The notes below the pieces were generated by a model that worked only from the letters and a program-made list of their open reading frames with translations, made no database searches and was not told where the DNA came from. Positions 13,928 to 16,905 of a DNA stretch of 16,905 bases are shown here, one piece after another. Each line of letters starts with the position of its first letter. The stretch's first letter is position 1. Location of the stretch: NCBI RefSeq assembly GCF_000235445.1, contig NZ_JH378829.1:30467-47371 (forward strand). The letters are read 5' to 3'. Source of the stretch: Johnsonella ignava ATCC 51276. Lineage in GTDB: Bacteria > Bacillota > Clostridia > Lachnospirales > Lachnospiraceae. Made by a program: the position numbers and the translations under genes.

Positions 13928-14968
13928 ATGAGCGACATAAAACTTACAAAAATGACAGGCAGCTGCGGCGGATGAGCTTCAAAAATAGGGCCTGATACCC
14001 TTGCGCAGGTTCTGCGCAGCCTTCCTGAATTTAGTGATCCAAATCTTCTTGTCGGATTTGATACTGCCGATGATGCTGCAGTATACAAATTGACTGATGA
14101 ATTGGCACTTATACAAACAGTTGATATATTTCCCCCTGCTGTCGATGACCCTTACGAATACGGTCAGATCGCTGCAGCAAATTCACTTTCAGATGTATGG
14201 GCAATGGGTGGTAAAGCAAGGCTTTGTATGAATATACTTATGTATCCTGAGGATATGCCTCCTGATGCAGTTAATGCTATATTAAGGGGCGGATATGATA
14301 AAGTTATGGAAGCAGGTGCCATAGTTGTAGGAGGACATACCATAAAGGATGACATACCTAAATACGGATTATGTGTTTCAGGCCTTGTACATCCCGACAA
14401 AATCCTTAAAAATAATGCAATCAGGGAAAATGATATACTTATACTTACAAAAGCCATCGGTACCGGGCTGCTTATAAATGCGACAAAAGGTGAGATAGCT
14501 GATGAAGCACAGTATAAATCAGGACTTGATTCAATGGTATGCTTAAATAAATACGCTGCTGAAGCAGTGCAAGACCTTGACGGAATACACGCCTGTACTG
14601 ATGTAACCGGTTTTTCTATAATAGGGCACAGCTTTGAGATGTGTGAAGGAACAGGACTGCAGGCTTTAATTAATCATAAAAAAGTTCCGTTTCTTCCCGG
14701 AGCTGAAGACTTCGCAAAGATGGGGCTGGTACCGGCTGCCACTTATGCAAATAGAAGATATCTTAAAAAACATGTGGGGCTTTTATCCGATATACCTGAA
14801 TACATAACCGATATATTATATGATCCGCAGACCTCAGGAGGTCTCCTTTACAGTGTTGATCAAAATAATGCACCTTATGTATTGGAAGCACTTAAAAAAG
14901 TATGCCCCTATGCAGAAGCCATCGGAAAAATTGTTAAAGGAAATGAACACCCAATCTCTATAATATAG
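13928..14968 (+). CDS. selD: Selenide, water dikinase SelD with selenocysteine (Sec16, UGA)
   Basis: SelD makes selenophosphate from selenide and ATP, the selenium donor for selenocysteine and selenouridine. The frame from the ATG at 13928 reads MSDIKLTKMTGSCGG, then an in-frame TGA at 13973-13975, then ASKIGPDTLAQVL and on without interruption to the stop at 14966-14968, 346 residues in all. The TGA falls where SelD proteins have the catalytic Cys/Sec (Cys17 in E. coli), with the essential lysine as Lys19. A SECIS-like hairpin follows. Other conserved segments are GFDTADDAAVY, QTVDIFPP, NSLSDVWAMGG, VVGGHTIKDD and DPQTSGGLL. AAGGATGG precedes the start; an in-frame ATG at 13916 overlaps it. 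A frame avoiding the TGA starts only at 14090 and lacks the active site. selA, selB and selC are not in the window. Confidence 0.95.
13973..14020 (+). promoter_or_regulatory. Bacterial SECIS element with its UGA codon
   Basis: The TGA at 13973 is followed 26 bases later by TGCGCAG-GTT-CTGCGCA (14002-14018), a perfect 7-bp stem. Its apex CAGGTTCTG closely resembles the GCAGGUCUGC apical region of the E. coli fdhF SECIS that SelB binds. A lower stem AGGG/CCCT (13987-14001) lies between. The UGA-to-loop spacing of about 33 bases is at the long end of the bacterial range. Confidence 0.85.
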
Positions 14969-14973
14969 ACTAA

Positions 14974-15003
14974 AGTATAGTTGTTCTACATATTTACTAT
15001 ACT
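14974..15003 (+). repeat. Stem-loop after selD
   Basis: AGTATAGT (14974-14981) and ACTATACT (14996-15003) form an 8-bp stem directly after the selD stop and before the main terminator. It has no T-tail of its own and may protect the 3' end. Confidence 0.45.
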
Positions 15004-15016
15004 CTCATACTTTATT

Positions 15017-15059
15017 AAAAAGGAGCTCTGTGCAATCACTTAGCACAGAGCTCCTTTTT
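15017..15059. terminator. Strong bidirectional terminator between selD and the regulator gene
   Basis: AAAAAGGAGCTCTGTGC (15017-15033) and GCACAGAGCTCCTTTTT (15043-15059) form a perfect 17-bp dyad with a nine-base loop and T-runs on both strands. It serves convergent selD and the regulator gene. Confidence 0.96.
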
Positions 15060-15154
15060 AAATACCGCCGCTAAAGCTGAAACAGAAGATTTAAATTTGA
15101 TAACAACGTATTATTTTCATACCTGAATAATCAAATAATAACGCCTTAAAAGCC

Positions 15155-16030
15155 TTAATTTTCAACACAGCAGTCAATAAGACCTCCTATAAACTTTTTA
15201 ATTTTTATATTTCCGTGTTTGAAGCTTTTACCGCATATAAAATTAATCTCATTTCTCATTTGTTCAAAACCGAAAAGTCTATCCCCGTATTCATTATATA
15301 TAGGGTCTGCATAGTCATCCATACCTCTTGCTGCAAGACCTGAAAGTGCTGCACCTGCCGCACGTCTTATTCTTTGCTCGACACTTTTTGTATTGTCTCC
15401 CAGCATACCGCATATATCCCTCATTGATACATCTCTTACATCCATACCTTTTTCAAAAAGATATACGGCTATATCCATAATATCCTTGCTTCCGCTTTCA
15501 CTCAATATACCTATCTCTCTGAGTACACCCTTAAGCCTTTTTGTAAACTTTACAACATCATCCTCTTCATATACTTTTATCTCCTCATCTGAAATTACAG
15601 GCTTATCAATACTTCTGCTTTGATCATTATTATATCTGGGCACTATCTCAAGTACTCTTTTAAGCATCCTTGAAAGCTCGGTTGTTTTTAGTACTTTTGT
15701 CAATTCAATTTCATTTAACGGCTTGTGCAGTATATAGCTTACCCCTGACATATATATTTTTTCAACACTTTCAGCATCATAAGCCGATGAAAAAATAAAA
15801 ATATCACTTTCAGGAAATAATACGGAAGCTTTTCCTATTTTTTCAATCACCGTATTATCCATAATTCTACTGTCAATTATAAATACATCAGGCTTTTCAT
15901 CTCTTAAACCGACAAGAGCCTCCTCTATACTATCAAAAGAACCGGCAGTTTTGCCAAGTTTTTTCTCGTCTATCAGTGAAGTCAGTCTGACACTAAGGGT
16001 TCTAACACATCCGATCAGATAAATTTTCAT
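15155..16030 (-). CDS. Atypical response regulator with Spo0A-C-like DNA-binding domain
   Basis: A 291-residue two-domain protein. Residues 1-120 have a CheY-like fold pattern: Asp53 in VFIIDSRI at the phosphorylation position, Ser81-Ser82 in IFIFSS and Lys103-Pro in ILHKPLNE. The acidic pair normally after strand 1 is missing (KIYLIGCVRT instead of a VDDD motif), so Mg2+-dependent phosphorylation is doubtful. After a charged linker (130-160), residues 164-268 resemble the Spo0A C-terminal domain: LRGVLREIGIL-like opening, helix-turn-helix around MRDICGMLGDNTKSVEQRIRRAAGAAL, and the closing FGFEQMRNEINFICGK segment. The ATG at 16030 follows GGTGG at nine bases and is preferred to TTG at 16033. 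It is not Spo0A itself, given the divergent receiver. No kinase gene is adjacent. Convergent with selD. Confidence 0.75.
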   Translation of the reverse strand: MKIYLIGCVRTLSVRLTSLIDEKKLGKTAGSFDSIEEALVGLRDEKPDVFIIDSRIMDNTVIEKIGKASVLFPESDIFIFSSAYDAESVEKIYMSGVSYILHKPLNEIELTKVLKTTELSRMLKRVLEIVPRYNNDQSRSIDKPVISDEEIKVYEEDDVVKFTKRLKGVLREIGILSESGSKDIMDIAVYLFEKGMDVRDVSMRDICGMLGDNTKSVEQRIRRAAGAALSGLAARGMDDYADPIYNEYGDRLFGFEQMRNEINFICGKSFKHGNIKIKKFIGGLIDCCVEN

Positions 16031-16072
16031 CAAAATAATCCACCATCCTACTACTTATTGTTTTATTTATAA

Positions 16073-16115
16073 AGTTCCTATGACTCCCTCCCAAAAATTT
16101 TAAAATATAGGAACT
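16073..16115 (-). repeat. Inverted repeat in leader of the regulator gene
   Basis: AGTTCCTAT (16073-16081) and ATAGGAACT (16107-16115) are perfect complements around 25 bases that contain, on the minus strand, a GGGAGGG purine run. ACTGT/ACAGT (16116-16120, 16136-16140) form a further pair next to it. No small start codon follows the GGGAGGG, so no leader peptide is called. It could be an RNA fold or an operator. Confidence 0.5.
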
Positions 16116-16150
16116 ACTGTAAAATATATAAAAAAACAGTTTTATTACTA

Positions 16151-16195
16151 TACAAAAGCTTTACATAAACAGAATATACCATGTAAACTTTTGTA
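16151..16195. repeat. Long inverted repeat upstream of the regulator gene
   Basis: TACAAAAGCTTTACAT (16151-16166) and ATGTAAACTTTTGTA (16181-16195) pair over 15 bases with a single bulged base, around a 14-base loop. It is 120-165 bases before the regulator start and has no T-tail. The gene-free stretch 16196-16426 beyond it shows nothing else I recognise. Confidence 0.6.
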
Positions 16196-16426
16196 GTTTT
16201 ATGCATTTATCATTTTCTGCTATAAATTTACCATTATATTAATAATAACGCAAGTGATTTTTTATTGTAAAAGTATATGTATTGTTTTTATTAAAACTTA
16301 CACTTAGGTCCGGTACTTGAAATACCTGTTCTAAATTATTGCAATATATGTCTATTATGAAAAATTATTAAAAGTATGCACCGGTATAGAGCATATCAGA
16401 TATCAATTTAGGTGAATTGAAAATCT

Positions 16427-16471
16427 AACTTCCGTTTATAAAAGTAACTTCCAGTTGAACGAGAAACTTCC
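16427..16471. repeat. Three AACTTCC heptamers with exact 19-bp period
   Basis: AACTTCC starts at 16427, 16446 and 16465. The equal spacing of 19 bases (nearly two helix turns) suggests protein binding on one DNA face. The site lies downstream of the IS30-type transposase gene and may mark that element's end; this is inferred. Confidence 0.6.
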
Positions 16472-16666
16472 ACTTTTGCAGGAAAGTAAAAATATTTTTG
16501 TTAAAAAAAATGCGATTTTTATGTAAACTTTACTTACAGTTTCTTATTTTTGCGCATGCAAAACAGGACACTGGGATACATTTCTTTCATTTGTGAAAGA
16601 CTAAGTTCCACTGCCCTAATGGGTTAAGGGGTAGCGTGTTCATAGGTATAGAGTTAATGGTTTAGG

Positions 16667-16693
16667 ATAAGTCGGTCTTTGACGCCGGCTTAT
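16667..16693 (-). repeat. Stem-loop overlapping the IS30 transposase stop codon
   Basis: ATAAGTCGG (16667-16675) pairs with CCGGCTTAT (16685-16693), including one G-T pair. It lacks a T-run on the minus strand. It may limit read-through or stabilise the 3' end. Confidence 0.45.
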
Positions 16694-16905
16694 TCTATTT
16701 TGAGGAGAAATGGTTGCAGTGTTACTTCATCAGGATCTATCCGTCTGATTCCCATTTTGTGGATTATCTCTTCTCCGTAGAAAAAGGAAAATACATCGTA
16801 AGGTGTTCTGCCACCAAGAACCTTTCGTGGCACAGAATTAATGTGGCTGAATAAAAGGTTTAAGTACATGCTGTGTGAGCCCTTCAAACTTCCTGCCGTT
16901 AGGAA
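16690..16905 (-). CDS. IS30-family transposase, C-terminal fragment
   Basis: The frame is open from the window edge to the TAA at 16690-16692, giving 71 residues of the C-terminus; the gene starts right of the window. The segment LLFSHINSVPRKVLGGRTPYDVFSFF and the following GEEIIHKMGI-R-I-PDEVTL-P-LLK match the C-terminal signature of IS30-family transposases, after the catalytic DDE core. A TTG at 16887 is internal and not a true start. The protein would cut and join IS30 ends. Whether the copy is intact cannot be judged here. Confidence 0.87.
   Translation of the reverse strand, partial: FLTAGSLKGSHSMYLNLLFSHINSVPRKVLGGRTPYDVFSFFYGEEIIHKMGIRRIDPDEVTLQPFLLKIE

Larger units (their letters stand above)
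16427..16905 (-). mobile_element. IS30-family insertion sequence, 3' part (left limit uncertain)
   Basis: The window ends inside the transposase gene. The downstream boundary is set provisionally at the 19-bp-spaced repeats, because chromosomal-looking intergenic DNA resumes to the left. No terminal inverted repeat can be verified without the other end. Small hairpins lie in the 3' region: TCTTTCA-TTTG-TGAAAGA (16583-16600) and TTTTGC/GCAAAA around 16547-16562. Confidence 0.5.

Noticed and set aside
13897..14088. Minus-strand 63-residue frame across the selD start
   Set aside because: It is a shadow of the selD 5' end with no family resemblance or ribosome site.
14090..14968. SelD as a complete 292-residue gene starting at the ATG at 14090
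   Set aside because: It would lack the catalytic N-terminus, has no ribosome site at the required place, and the upstream frame is clearly SelD sequence reading through one TGA.
16427..16471. CRISPR array
   Set aside because: Seven-base repeats with 12-base gaps are far too short for CRISPR repeats and spacers, and no cas genes are present.

Overview
The window is low-GC Firmicutes DNA, most likely a Lachnospiraceae-type clostridium. The evidence is the A+T-rich intergenic DNA, strong GGAGG ribosome sites, sigma-A-like promoters, a Spo0A-type DNA-binding domain, a selenocysteine-containing SelD, and clostridial-style GuaA, UvrA and Dps. Genus cannot be fixed from the sequence.

Layout. (1) 1-420: the 3' end of an IS3-family element cut by the window edge. 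(2) About 421-4615: part of a mobilizable or integrative element abutting the 3' end of guaA. On the minus strand it carries, in transcription order, a small excisionase-like HTH gene, a tyrosine integrase, a MobC-like relaxosome protein, a RepA-type AAA+ ATPase and a DUF5348-like protein. It also has a divergent Cro/CI repressor (plus strand), a shared control region with repeated operators, and a hairpin-rich oriT-like stretch at its left side. No relaxase is in view, so the element either continues left of the window or was disrupted there by the IS3 copy. (3) 4616-9036: chromosomal guaA and uvrA, both minus, closely spaced. (4) 9370-11900: a polar amino-acid ABC uptake operon (lipoprotein binding protein, permease, ATPase; minus strand), with its own promoter and terminator. 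(5) 12071-12713: dps with promoter, palindrome and terminator. (6) 12856-13793: a CPBP intramembrane protease, divergent from selD. (7) 13877-15059: selD, whose true reading frame begins at 13928 and reads through an in-frame UGA (Sec16) followed by a bacterial SECIS-like hairpin; frames that stop at UGA begin only at 14090 and lose the catalytic N-terminus. (8) 15155-16030: a regulator with a degenerate receiver fused to a Spo0A-C-like domain. (9) 16427-16905: repeats and the 3' end of an IS30-family transposase.

How the parts work together. The mobile element looks like a lysogeny-style module: the repressor faces the xis-int-mobC-repA operon, and repeated sites overlap the operon promoter. 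The chromosomal genes are unrelated housekeeping and stress units (GMP synthesis, excision repair, amino-acid uptake, iron/peroxide protection, selenophosphate synthesis). I found no CRISPR array, rRNA, tRNA or recognisable defence system. The strongest non-routine observations are the selenoprotein SelD, the guaA-associated element with its control and oriT-like sequences, the atypical Spo0A-like regulator, and several uncharacterised palindromes and short repeats in intergenic DNA.
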